A program made the position numbers and the translations under genes. Under the pieces are notes generated by a model. That model searched no databases. It was not told the DNA's origin and was given only the letters and a program-made list of their open reading frames with translations. Shown one piece after another: positions 10,003 through 18,914 of a stretch of DNA of 41,560 nucleotides (position 1 is the first letter of the stretch; each line of letters opens with the position of its first letter). Origin of the DNA: Chromatiaceae bacterium (GTDB lineage: Bacteria; Pseudomonadota; Gammaproteobacteria; SZUA-140); assembly GCA_003232725.1 (NCBI GenBank), contig QIJH01000145.1:1-41560 (forward strand), written 5' to 3'.

Positions 10003-13000
10003 ATGTCGGCTACGCAGTGCCAGCAAAAGATTTTTCAGTCGCGAGGCATCACCACTCGGTGGTTTTATGCGGTTCTGTTGTTATTCTCTGTTCCAGTTCA
10101 GACTGTTGCTGCACCGGATATTGAAGCCGCATTTCCTGCTGCAAGTAACCTGGTTACCAATGGTTCCGTGTTGACGAGCGCATCATTTGGTTCAAGTGCT
10201 GGTGAGGATACGGGGCATGGTGTGGCCATTGATGTGAACACGGCGCTGATTGATCCGGCTTTCCCAAAAGTGACGAATTCAGGTGGGACGGGACAGATCA
10301 ATGCCATTGTTGAAGATGGCCTGGGTGGCTGGGTGATTGGCGGCGATTTTACTCATGTGGGTGGGATTGCGTTAACAAATCTTGCCTATATTCAAGCGGA
10401 TTTAACGGTTAGTAGTGACTGGCGTCCAAATCCTGATGGTGTTGTACATGCATTGAAATTTCATACACGCGAAGCAGGCTTGCGCCTGCTGGTCGGCGGT
10501 AAGTTTACGGAGATACACGGTGAGCCACGTTCGTATTTTGCCGAACTGCACACTGGATCGATCTCGAAGCCGGTAACCACGCTTGATATAACGCTAAATC
10601 CGGGTGGATTTGTGTATGCAATAGAGACGATTGATGCTAACGATGAATTAGAAGATCGCCTAGTCTATATCGGCGGTGAGTTTACCATGGTTCAAGGCAC
10701 TGGGCCGCGTGATAGTAACGGAGATGGTCAATTAGATGTCGATATCGCGGGGCTGGTTGGCATTGATATGGACGGTGATGGCATCTTTGAAACAACAAAG
10801 ACAATTTTTGCGGATCTGATATTCGATATTGATGTGGATGGCGATGGCGATATTGATATTGATGTGAATGACGATGGCAATGTAGATCAAACGATTGATG
10901 TTAAATATGATCTTTCCGGGATCGCATTAGATACTCCATTCGAGCAAACATATCCGCTGGCAGGTGATGTACGGCAGGGTATCGCCTCCCTTGATTTAAA
11001 TCAAACAAGCAATGGCATGGTGGTGCGTGAATGGAACCCTAATGTTGATGGCCCGGTAAAGGTAATGGTGCTTGCAGGGGATCGTGGACGATTGTTTATT
11101 GGCGGTGATTTTGAGAACATTGCGGTTAATGTTCAAACGGGTGCGGCTAATGATGTTGCTAGGCAGAGCATTGCTGAACTTGATGTGACAACTGATATTA
11201 ATGTGTTAACGCCATGGAACCCTGGGGACCCTGGGGACCCTGGGGACCCTGGAGCAAAGGAAACGACAGAAATCAAAGCGATGTTGCTGCAAGAATTTAG
11301 CACAGGTGAGGCGACGGCAAACGAGACTGGCCTATTATATGTTGGCGGCGATTTTGAGCGTATCGGTGGACAGGATCGTGGTAACTTTGCAGTGCTTGAC
11401 ATCAGCTTAGCGGGTAATAATGCGACCTCATGGGATGTGGATTTCAGTAGCGGTGTAGTGACTTCACTGGCACAAACAAATGAAACGGTATATGTCGGGG
11501 GTGAGTTTTCAGCGGTCGAGGGTGATGTCGGTTTTGCTAATTTGGCTGGAGTCTTGACCGTGGATGGTACACTGAGAACTGGCTGGAATCCTAAGCCAAC
11601 CAATGGCCCTGTTATGGCACTTGCGGTTGTGCGCGAAGGGGATGTTTTGATTGCCGGTGGCAAGTTCACCTCCGTGGCGGACGAATCGCGCCTTTATATT
11701 GGCGGTGATTTTACCTATATCGGGCCGAGTACGGGCAGTGGGGTGGTAATAAACGATATTGGTAATGTGCAGCCTAGTTGGCCGGAGATTGATGGTGAGA
11801 TATACACAGCAATAAGCGATGGTGCTGATGGTTGGTATATTGGCGGTAATTTTTCTTATGTCAATAATATTCCGCGTAATAATGTTGCCAGAATAAATGC
11901 TGATAGAAGTGTCAATGTCTGGAATCCAGACGCAAATGGTACTGTTTACACATTAGCCGTTAGCGGTACAAATGTTGTTGCGGGCGGTGATTTTACCTCC
12001 ATCGGTGGCGAGCCAATCAGAAATTATATTGCGCAGCTTATTGGTACTGGTGTTGGTGCTGCTACTGACTGGGATCCCAATGCCAATGATGTCGTGCGGG
12101 CGATAACGGTTAATGGCGACAATGTTTATGTGGGTGGTGACTTTACACTCATTGGTAGCCAAACATCACAGCCAATAAGAAACCATGTTGCACATTTTGA
12201 TTTTTCGAATGCGGCTAATGACGACGTTGCTACTGACTGGAATCCAAATGCTAATGATATTGTTCGGTCATTAGCCGTGAGTGGTACTAATATAATTGTG
12301 GGCGGTGATTTTAGTTCCATCGGTGGCGCGCCAACAAGAAATTATATTGCAGAACTTGGTGGCGCTGCTGCGGGCGCTGCTACTAACTGGAACCCTAATG
12401 CCAATGATGTCGTGCGGGCGTTAGCCGTTAACGGTGCCGATGTATATGTGGGCGGTGACTTTACACGCATAGGTGGCCTGGATAGAAATCATATTGCATT
12501 GGTCGATAATGCAGGGGTGGTGAATGCCGACTGGGACCCCGATGCGGATGGCCGTGTTACCGCGTTAATGTTTAATGGTACAACGCTTTATGTGGGTGGT
12601 GATTTCACCTTTATAGGCCGATTGCTTCGTAATCGAGTGGCCGCTTTCACGGCAGGTAGTGATGTTGCCGAGAGCTGGAACCCTTCGGTTGGAAATACGG
12701 TGTATGCACTATCACCTGATAGTGCAACAAATATTTTTATTGGCGGGGCTTTTTCCTCTGTTGGCGGCGTTACTCGAGAGTATCTGGCTGCCATTGATTC
12801 GAGTACTGGTATTTTGAGTTCCAATTTCAATGTTGGGTCAGATGCGACGGTAAGAGATATGGCGTTAAGCGCAGATGGGGACACGCTTTATGTGGGCGGT
12901 GACTTTACCTCTGTGGGTGGTCAATCACGTAACCATATTGCTGCATTAAAGACGGCAACCGGTAGTGCCTGGGGGTGGGATCCTAATATAGATGGCAGTT

Positions 13001-14817
13001 CTTCGACGACAACAGTGCATGATATTGAACTCTCGCCGGATGAGGGCGTACTGTACGTGGCGGGTGAGTTTGAGACGATAGGTGGCACTGCGCGTAATAA
13101 CGTGGGGGCCATTGATGTGACGAGTGGTGGAGGTACTGAGTGGGATCCATCAGTGGGCGGGGTTGTTTATACGATTGCCCTAAATGACAATGCTCTATTT
13201 ATTGGTGGTGACTTTGCTAATATTAATACGAATGGCCAGAATATATTTCGCTCTCACTTGGCGGCGTTAAATACGGCTCAGGAGATAAACAATGCATTAG
13301 CCTGGGCGCCTGCTGTCGATGGCCCTGTGTATGGCATGGCGAATGCTGGTTCCACCCTCTATATTGGTGGCGACTTCCGCTTTATTAATGACGGCGGCCT
13401 TACTCAGGCGCGAGACTATCTTGCAGCCATTGATACCTCTGCTAATGCCTTTAACCTGCTCAGTTGGAAGCCGCTAGCAAATGGCAAGGTTGAGGCGATT
13501 GCCTTAACGAAAGATGCTGTTTTTGTGGGTGGTGATTTTACTGAAATTAATACTGTTTCACGTGAACGCTTGGCTGCACTCGATTTTGTTGATGGTGCAC
13601 CACTTTCGTGGTGGGATTTACGGGCAGACACAACCGTACGACATCTGGGTATTAATGGTGCGGATGAGCGAATGGTTATTGGGGGTGATTTTAAGCAGGT
13701 AACGGCGACCATCACGCCGATCACGCGCTACTTACGTGAGGGTTTGACGGCGGTGGATGTGGGGTTCCCTCGAGTGGTGACTAATCCGCCTGCGGGTGCA
13801 TATAAAGAGCTGTTAGAATCCGCCACATCAAATGATGTTACCGTGAGTTGTATCGATGTGCCAAGAGGGTGCAGTGGGCAAGCGGTGTATTACACCATTA
13901 ACAGTAATACAGCACCTGATTTTAGTGGCCCAGTACCATCACAGACAATTGATATTTCGTTTAACACAACACTTCAACTGATTGCCAGAGACGATGCGGG
14001 CAATCAATCTGAAATACAGACGATGCTTTATGTGATCGATGAGCAGCCTCCAGCAACAACTGCCTTACCTGCAGGCCTGCTGCCAGATGGAAAAATACTG
14101 AATCGCAATGATGACCTGGATATTGTATTGGACTGTGTTGATGTCGGTGGTGCAGGTTGCGCGGAAATCTATTATACGATTGATGGCACTGAGCCGACGG
14201 ATGCATCAACGGTTTACACGGGGCCGATTACCCTTAGTCAAAATACAACATTGAAGTATTTTGCATTTGATCAGGCGCGTAATAATGAACCAGATATCAA
14301 TGAAGAGCAGTATTGGCTTGATTTAGCTGCACCTACCGTGGTGTCTGAGCCGCCAACACAAGTATTTTATACTGAAGAACTTGAGTTGACGCTGTTATGT
14401 AGTGATGACACGGAAGTCACGCAGGCGTCCATTGGTGATATTCCTGATGCGAATAATCCACCGCAGCCAGATGATCCGCCGGTGACGGGAGAGGAGAGTG
14501 TTGATGAAAATGATAATGTGATAACAGGGTGTAGTGGGGTATATTATACGCTGGATAACTCAACACCAACCACCGCATCGATGCTCTACACGGGGCCGTT
14601 TCGCTTGTCAGATAGTACGGTGGTGAAATTCATCGCGCTAGATCGTATTGGTAATCAGTCGATACTCAAGCGCTCCAGTTATGTAAAAAATTATAGTGAC
14701 AATGTTGGCGCTATTGGGCCATTAGGTGGTGGTTTGTTGTTGCTATCATGGCTATGTTGGCGTTTTCATCGACACCATTTGGTGGGCCAGGAGTGTCGTG
14801 ACAGGGGATTGATATGA
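10003..14817 (+). CDS. Giant exported delta-60/DUF5122 beta-propeller repeat protein with chitobiase-like C-terminal domains
   Basis: The protein is 1604 aa from ATG 10003. That start is preferred because AGGA lies 7 bases upstream and a normal signal peptide follows (cleavage after about residue 37, VAA|PDIE); the frame is open back to ATG 9907. The body has 21 GGxF motifs of the type LYVGGDFTxIGG, usually about 35-60 residues apart, each followed by an RNxIA stretch and WNPNANG-like turns: the pattern of delta-60 (DUF5122) propeller blades. Residues 237-295 hold four EF-hand/dockerin-like loops (for example DSNGDGQLD). Near residue 407 is a (DPG)n stretch. Three chitobiase-C-terminal-like domains follow (about 1263-1566, YYTIDGTEPT type). 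The end is a Gly-rich hydrophobic segment with a basic tail. It overlaps the next gene by 4 bp. A surface or secreted structural or binding role is inferred; no enzyme motif was seen. Confidence 0.85.
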   Translation: MSATQCQQKIFQSRGITTRWFYAVLLLFSVPVQTVAAPDIEAAFPAASNLVTNGSVLTSASFGSSAGEDTGHGVAIDVNTALIDPAFPKVTNSGGTGQINAIVEDGLGGWVIGGDFTHVGGIALTNLAYIQADLTVSSDWRPNPDGVVHALKFHTREAGLRLLVGGKFTEIHGEPRSYFAELHTGSISKPVTTLDITLNPGGFVYAIETIDANDELEDRLVYIGGEFTMVQGTGPRDSNGDGQLDVDIAGLVGIDMDGDGIFETTKTIFADLIFDIDVDGDGDIDIDVNDDGNVDQTIDVKYDLSGIALDTPFEQTYPLAGDVRQGIASLDLNQTSNGMVVREWNPNVDGPVKVMVLAGDRGRLFIGGDFENIAVNVQTGAANDVARQSIAELDVTTDINVLTPWNPGDPGDPGDPGAKETTEIKAMLLQEFSTGEATANETGLLYVGGDFERIGGQDRGNFAVLDISLAGNNATSWDVDFSSGVVTSLAQTNETVYVGGEFSAVEGDVGFANLAGVLTVDGTLRTGWNPKPTNGPVMALAVVREGDVLIAGGKFTSVADESRLYIGGDFTYIGPSTGSGVVINDIGNVQPSWPEIDGEIYTAISDGADGWYIGGNFSYVNNIPRNNVARINADRSVNVWNPDANGTVYTLAVSGTNVVAGGDFTSIGGEPIRNYIAQLIGTGVGAATDWDPNANDVVRAITVNGDNVYVGGDFTLIGSQTSQPIRNHVAHFDFSNAANDDVATDWNPNANDIVRSLAVSGTNIIVGGDFSSIGGAPTRNYIAELGGAAAGAATNWNPNANDVVRALAVNGADVYVGGDFTRIGGLDRNHIALVDNAGVVNADWDPDADGRVTALMFNGTTLYVGGDFTFIGRLLRNRVAAFTAGSDVAESWNPSVGNTVYALSPDSATNIFIGGAFSSVGGVTREYLAAIDSSTGILSSNFNVGSDATVRDMALSADGDTLYVGGDFTSVGGQSRNHIAALKTATGSAWGWDPNIDGSSSTTTVHDIELSPDEGVLYVAGEFETIGGTARNNVGAIDVTSGGGTEWDPSVGGVVYTIALNDNALFIGGDFANINTNGQNIFRSHLAALNTAQEINNALAWAPAVDGPVYGMANAGSTLYIGGDFRFINDGGLTQARDYLAAIDTSANAFNLLSWKPLANGKVEAIALTKDAVFVGGDFTEINTVSRERLAALDFVDGAPLSWWDLRADTTVRHLGINGADERMVIGGDFKQVTATITPITRYLREGLTAVDVGFPRVVTNPPAGAYKELLESATSNDVTVSCIDVPRGCSGQAVYYTINSNTAPDFSGPVPSQTIDISFNTTLQLIARDDAGNQSEIQTMLYVIDEQPPATTALPAGLLPDGKILNRNDDLDIVLDCVDVGGAGCAEIYYTIDGTEPTDASTVYTGPITLSQNTTLKYFAFDQARNNEPDINEEQYWLDLAAPTVVSEPPTQVFYTEELELTLLCSDDTEVTQASIGDIPDANNPPQPDDPPVTGEESVDENDNVITGCSGVYYTLDNSTPTTASMLYTGPFRLSDSTVVKFIALDRIGNQSILKRSSYVKNYSDNVGAIGPLGGGLLLLSWLCWRFHRHHLVGQECRDRGLI
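10300..13780 (+). repeat. Array of 21 propeller-blade coding repeats
   Basis: The DNA encodes 21 degenerate copies of a blade marked by GG[DEK]F[TS]. At nucleotide level the core recurs as GGTGGTGATTTTAC-like words, for example near 11700, 11985, 12300, 12595 and 12895. Two copies preceded by a DGxxGW[YV]IGG signature (about 10315 and 11820) look like first blades, so the array has two starts. Confidence 0.8.
11221..11252 (+). repeat. Tandem 9-bp repeat encoding collagen-like (PGD)n
   Basis: Three perfect copies of CCTGGGGAC followed by a partial CCTGG encode PGDPGDPGDPG between two blades of the first giant protein. Perfect 9-bp tandem repeats keep frame when they expand or contract, so the linker length may vary between strains. 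Confidence 0.85.
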
Positions 14818-17800
14818 TGTTGTCATCGAATGTTCGCATGAAGAATTTATTGCTGCTGATGTTCATCTGTTTGTCATTAGTGTTCAGCGTGGTGCTGCAG
14901 GCTGCCACAGTTCCGCTGGATGGCACATGGCAGCCTAACGGCCCGGTTTATGCGGTTGAGATGGTGAAGGGTGACGGAGCCAATAGTGCTTTTATTGGCG
15001 GCGATTTTACCTATGTTGGCCCTGAGTCTGGCAGTGCCGTGGCGATTAGTTCAGAAGCGCCAAATCACACACTCTTTGATCTGACGTTTACTGGTTCTGG
15101 CGTTCACATTGCGATAGCATCCGCTAATGGTGGCTGGTATATCGGAGGTGATTTTACCCAGGTGATAGATAGTAGTGGTATTCATGAGCGTAATTATCTT
15201 GCTGAAATAGACGTCGATGGTAATGTGCTTGACTGGGATCCTGATGTTAATGGAATTGTTCGAACACTGTTGCTCGATATGGCAAATAGCACGCTGTATG
15301 TTGGCGGTGATTTTACGACAGTGAATGGTACAACAACGCGTAATCGGTTGGTGGCATTTGATACGTCTGATAATACTGTGATGAGCTGGAATCCAAATGC
15401 CAATGGTCCAGTGCATGCGATGGCATTGGATAGTACCAATGAGAGCCTTTATGTGGGCGGTGATTTTACAAACATTGGCAGCCAGGCGACACAGCCAACA
15501 AGAAATCGCATTGCACACTTTAATCTATTGATTGCGGGTAGTGAAGATGTCGCTTCTGGGTGGGATCCGAATGTTAATGAGATTGTTCGCACACTGCTAC
15601 TGGATGCGGTCAATGGCAGGCTTTATGCTGGCGGTGATTTTACGCAAGTGAATGGTGTGCTAGTGACACCACGTAATTATTTAGCGGCATTTGATACCAC
15701 AGAAAATATAAATAATGACCTGGATTGGCACCCGAATGCTAACGGTATTGTTCGTACGCTGGAATTATTAGGTAACTTTCTCTATATCGGCGGTGATTTT
15801 TCTACAATCAATGGCGCCAGCAGACCTGGTTTTGCTGTCAGCGATGTTTCTGATCTCTCTTCGGTTATGATTGTTGCCTGGAGTGGCAATAGGCTTCCTT
15901 TTACCGGTGCTGAGGAAGCAAGTATCCATGTGAGACAGATAATAGCTGTAGGTAGTTTGATCTATGTTGCTTCGAACGGAGAGCTTGATGCCGATGCATC
16001 TGATCGTGCGGTCTCTAGAGTGGCGGCGCTGAACCCAGCTACCGGCGCAGTCTCCTGGTCGACGGATACCAGTGGTGGGTTAATTAATACAATTGCCTTT
16101 GTCGATGATCAAATATTTGTCGCCGGAACGTTTGAATCTGGTGGTGGTCGTATTCGCAGTAATATTGCAGAACTGGATTTAAGTACGAGTACCTTGCGAG
16201 GTATGGCGACCGAGTGGGATGTGTTTGTTAATGGGCCTGTGTATAGCATTGCATCAACGAGTAACGGCCAGGGGATCTATATTGGCGGTCAATTCTCAAC
16301 ACCAAGAAATAATATTGCTTTACTAAGTGCCACTTCTAACAATGTTGCGCTCTGGAACCCATCGGTGACGGGTACAGATGCTAAAGTGAGGGCGATGGCA
16401 TTATCACCTGATGAGGAAACACTCTATGTGGGCGGATTGTTTTCGCACGTTACCACAATAAGTCGTAATAATATCGCGGAGTTGAATGCGCTTGTGACAG
16501 GTGTTGATGGGGAGGGTATTTTAAATACTGGCGGTAGTGCAATAGGGCAGTTTGATGGTGCGAATGGAGAGGTGTATGCATTGGCGGCCAGCAGTGATAA
16601 CGAGTTAGTTTTTGCTGGCGGTGCCTTTACGATTATTGGTGGGGATTTTAAGTCGAAAGTCGCTGCGTTAAGCGTTGCAAGCGGCAAGCCATTGTCTAAC
16701 GATGATTTTTGGGCAGTAACTGATGTCAATCAAGCAGTACGTACTCTGGCGCTGAGTAGTGATGACCGTGTGTTATATATGGGGGGGGAGTTTACATCAA
16801 TTCAAACTATTGATAAGGATGGTGTTTTTACCGAGAACACCAGCAATCGTATTGCCGTGCTAAAGATGCTGCCTTTTGATGTGCCTAACAATATTGATAA
16901 GTGGAGTCTGGATGTCGCTGTTGATCCAAATGTCACAGGCACAAGCGTCCATTCGCTGGCACTCTCTAGTGATGATCAAATGTTATGGCTGGGTGGGAAT
17001 TTTTCGAATATTATGGCTGCTGGAATTACAAGAAATCATGTGGCACGTTATAATTTGTCTGAGTCTTTATTGACTGAATGGAACCCTGATATCGCTGATA
17101 TCCCCGACAATAACCCAGTTGTTTATGCGGTGGAACGAAATACCGATGACTCTTTGATGATTGTTGGTGGTGGCTTTAATACTGTTGGCAGTAGCCCGGC
17201 TATTCCCCGCAATAATCTTACTATTTTTGATACGGCACGCCCTACCGTGACAAACCATGTTGTGGGTGGTTTTTACAATACTCCCTCATTGGATGTGATT
17301 CTTTCATGTACGCATAACAGCACCGCAGGGCCGTGCGAGATTTTTTACACGTTAGATGGTTTCGATCCAGAACAACTGACTGCTTTGTCAGTGCTCTATG
17401 TTCAGCCTCCCCCCGCGCCACCTGAGCCACCACCACCACCTAGAATTGATGTGATTGCAGCGGATGCTGAGGTGAAGTTTTTTGCAAAAGATGCACATGG
17501 CACGGTCAGTGAGATTAATTCAGCGAACTATGGCATTGATAATGAATACCCAACGACAACAGCGCAGCCAAACATTCTCTTGAAGGATATTTTACATGGA
17601 GATGGTTATATGGAAATTTCAAATACGGGGATCGAAATTGCGTTGGTATGTGAGGATAGTGGCGGTGCTAACTGTGGTAATACCTACTACACCACGGATG
17701 GTTCAGCACCAAACAAGGATGATGGTACGCTAAGTGACGGCGCGCAGCTATATGAATCACCGCTAACACCACAACAACTGTTGCCGCTTGGTTCTTACAC

Positions 17801-18881
17801 CTTGGATGATTTGGTGGGTAATGAGCAGGATGTTTTTGAGGAGATGACATTGGCTGATATTGTCTCCTCGGTCGAGGAAGCCAGAATTCGAATTGATTTA
17901 ACTAAATTTACATTAGCTGATATTCCCCCGGTGGCGGTTGCGCGTAATAGTATTGAGGTGGCACGTGTTCTTGAACATGTAGATTTAGCGGCGATCCGGA
18001 TTGATTCGATTCCAGGGAATATATTGGCGAATGTGGTGGCATCAGCTAATATCCCTGAAGGGGCCGAGACATTTGCAGATATTGATCCAGATAATCTGGA
18101 TCTGAATCAAATTACCCTCGGTTCAATTTCAAGGGAGGCCTACTCTTTGGCCGATATTCCAGCATCGGATACACCGCCGCCGACCTATATTACCGCTTCT
18201 CAGGTGCCGCTGATTCAGAGGGTGCCGGGTGGGGCGGATAATCGTATAGTGCTTGATGCGGTGCGTAAAAAGGAAATTACTTTAGAGCAGATCCCGGCTG
18301 AATTTATTCCGGGAACGCGTTTGTATGGCTTTATTGAGTTGCAGTTTTTCTCAATCGACAGGGCGGGTAATAGCGAGGCGCTCGCGCCTTCGCCTGATAC
18401 GGGTGTGAAACGTGAGATTTACTATGTGGATATCGGCGCGCCAGAAACACAGGCGACACCGAATACAGAGGGTAATGTATTTACCTCTGAAATCCATGTG
18501 GTACTGGAATGTTATGATTATGGAGATGTGCCATCTGGTTTTAGTGTTCTACCGACAGGCGTGACGACAGAGGCGACGGGTTCTGGCTGTAGAGAGGGCA
18601 GCACGTATTATACGATTGGTGGTGGGATACCAACACCATCTGAGGTGGGAACGGGTGGCGCAACACAGGTCTACAGCGGGCCGATTGCGATTTCATCAGC
18701 ATCGATATTGCGCTTTCTCTCTATTGATGAGCTGGGGAACGAAGAGATTTCTGGTTTTGAGGTTTACGCCTTTACCTTTAGTAGCGTGGCCCAGAGTGGG
18801 GTAGGGGCGAGCGGTTTTGCGGTGTGGTTGTTTGCACTATTCGGATTGCTAGTGCGTTGGCGTAGCATGCGGGCGACGTGA
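14814..18881 (+). CDS. Second giant exported delta-60/DUF5122 repeat protein with chitobiase-like domains
   Basis: This 1355-aa paralogue starts inside the previous stop codon (ATGATG at 14814; AGGGGA lies 5-8 bases upstream), so translation is probably coupled. The signal peptide has the hydrophobic run LLLLMFICLSLVFSVVL and a likely cleavage after LQA near residue 31. Thirteen GGxF blade motifs span about residues 61-790. The C-terminal part has three chitobiase-C-terminal-like domains. The first contains a proline-rich loop (PPPAPPEPPPPP) and the second is split by an insert of about 190 residues (982-1172) with recurring LADI-like words. The end is GASG, a hydrophobic stretch, then RWRSMRAT, resembling GlyGly-CTERM-type sorting tags. 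No catalytic motif was recognised. It is probably a partner or duplicate of the upstream protein at the cell surface. Confidence 0.85.
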   Translation: MMLSSNVRMKNLLLLMFICLSLVFSVVLQAATVPLDGTWQPNGPVYAVEMVKGDGANSAFIGGDFTYVGPESGSAVAISSEAPNHTLFDLTFTGSGVHIAIASANGGWYIGGDFTQVIDSSGIHERNYLAEIDVDGNVLDWDPDVNGIVRTLLLDMANSTLYVGGDFTTVNGTTTRNRLVAFDTSDNTVMSWNPNANGPVHAMALDSTNESLYVGGDFTNIGSQATQPTRNRIAHFNLLIAGSEDVASGWDPNVNEIVRTLLLDAVNGRLYAGGDFTQVNGVLVTPRNYLAAFDTTENINNDLDWHPNANGIVRTLELLGNFLYIGGDFSTINGASRPGFAVSDVSDLSSVMIVAWSGNRLPFTGAEEASIHVRQIIAVGSLIYVASNGELDADASDRAVSRVAALNPATGAVSWSTDTSGGLINTIAFVDDQIFVAGTFESGGGRIRSNIAELDLSTSTLRGMATEWDVFVNGPVYSIASTSNGQGIYIGGQFSTPRNNIALLSATSNNVALWNPSVTGTDAKVRAMALSPDEETLYVGGLFSHVTTISRNNIAELNALVTGVDGEGILNTGGSAIGQFDGANGEVYALAASSDNELVFAGGAFTIIGGDFKSKVAALSVASGKPLSNDDFWAVTDVNQAVRTLALSSDDRVLYMGGEFTSIQTIDKDGVFTENTSNRIAVLKMLPFDVPNNIDKWSLDVAVDPNVTGTSVHSLALSSDDQMLWLGGNFSNIMAAGITRNHVARYNLSESLLTEWNPDIADIPDNNPVVYAVERNTDDSLMIVGGGFNTVGSSPAIPRNNLTIFDTARPTVTNHVVGGFYNTPSLDVILSCTHNSTAGPCEIFYTLDGFDPEQLTALSVLYVQPPPAPPEPPPPPRIDVIAADAEVKFFAKDAHGTVSEINSANYGIDNEYPTTTAQPNILLKDILHGDGYMEISNTGIEIALVCEDSGGANCGNTYYTTDGSAPNKDDGTLSDGAQLYESPLTPQQLLPLGSYTLDDLVGNEQDVFEEMTLADIVSSVEEARIRIDLTKFTLADIPPVAVARNSIEVARVLEHVDLAAIRIDSIPGNILANVVASANIPEGAETFADIDPDNLDLNQITLGSISREAYSLADIPASDTPPPTYITASQVPLIQRVPGGADNRIVLDAVRKKEITLEQIPAEFIPGTRLYGFIELQFFSIDRAGNSEALAPSPDTGVKREIYYVDIGAPETQATPNTEGNVFTSEIHVVLECYDYGDVPSGFSVLPTGVTTEATGSGCREGSTYYTIGGGIPTPSEVGTGGATQVYSGPIAISSASILRFLSIDELGNEEISGFEVYAFTFSSVAQSGVGASGFAVWLFALFGLLVRWRSMRAT
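14990..17200 (+). repeat. Array of 13 propeller-blade coding repeats
   Basis: Thirteen GGxF blade motifs are encoded here. The first four occur in the order FTYVGP, GWYIGGDF, FTTVNG, FTNIGSQATQP. The same order (FTYIGP, GWYIGGNF, FTSIGG, FTLIGSQTSQP) appears from about 11700 in the first giant gene, so the two stretches share ancestry blade for blade. Confidence 0.8.
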
Positions 18882-18914
18882 CATTAACGCTGCCCACACG
18901 CGAATCATCTCTTT

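Noticed and set aside
10300-13780. Possible CRISPR or satellite array
   Set aside because: The repeats are degenerate, in one continuous reading frame, and translate into blades; no uniform repeats with unique spacers.
10300-17200. GGDF motifs read as GGDEF diguanylate cyclase signatures
   Set aside because: The motif is GGDF[TS] in a regularly repeated beta pattern with WNPNANG turns, not a single GGDEF domain; it is a propeller repeat.
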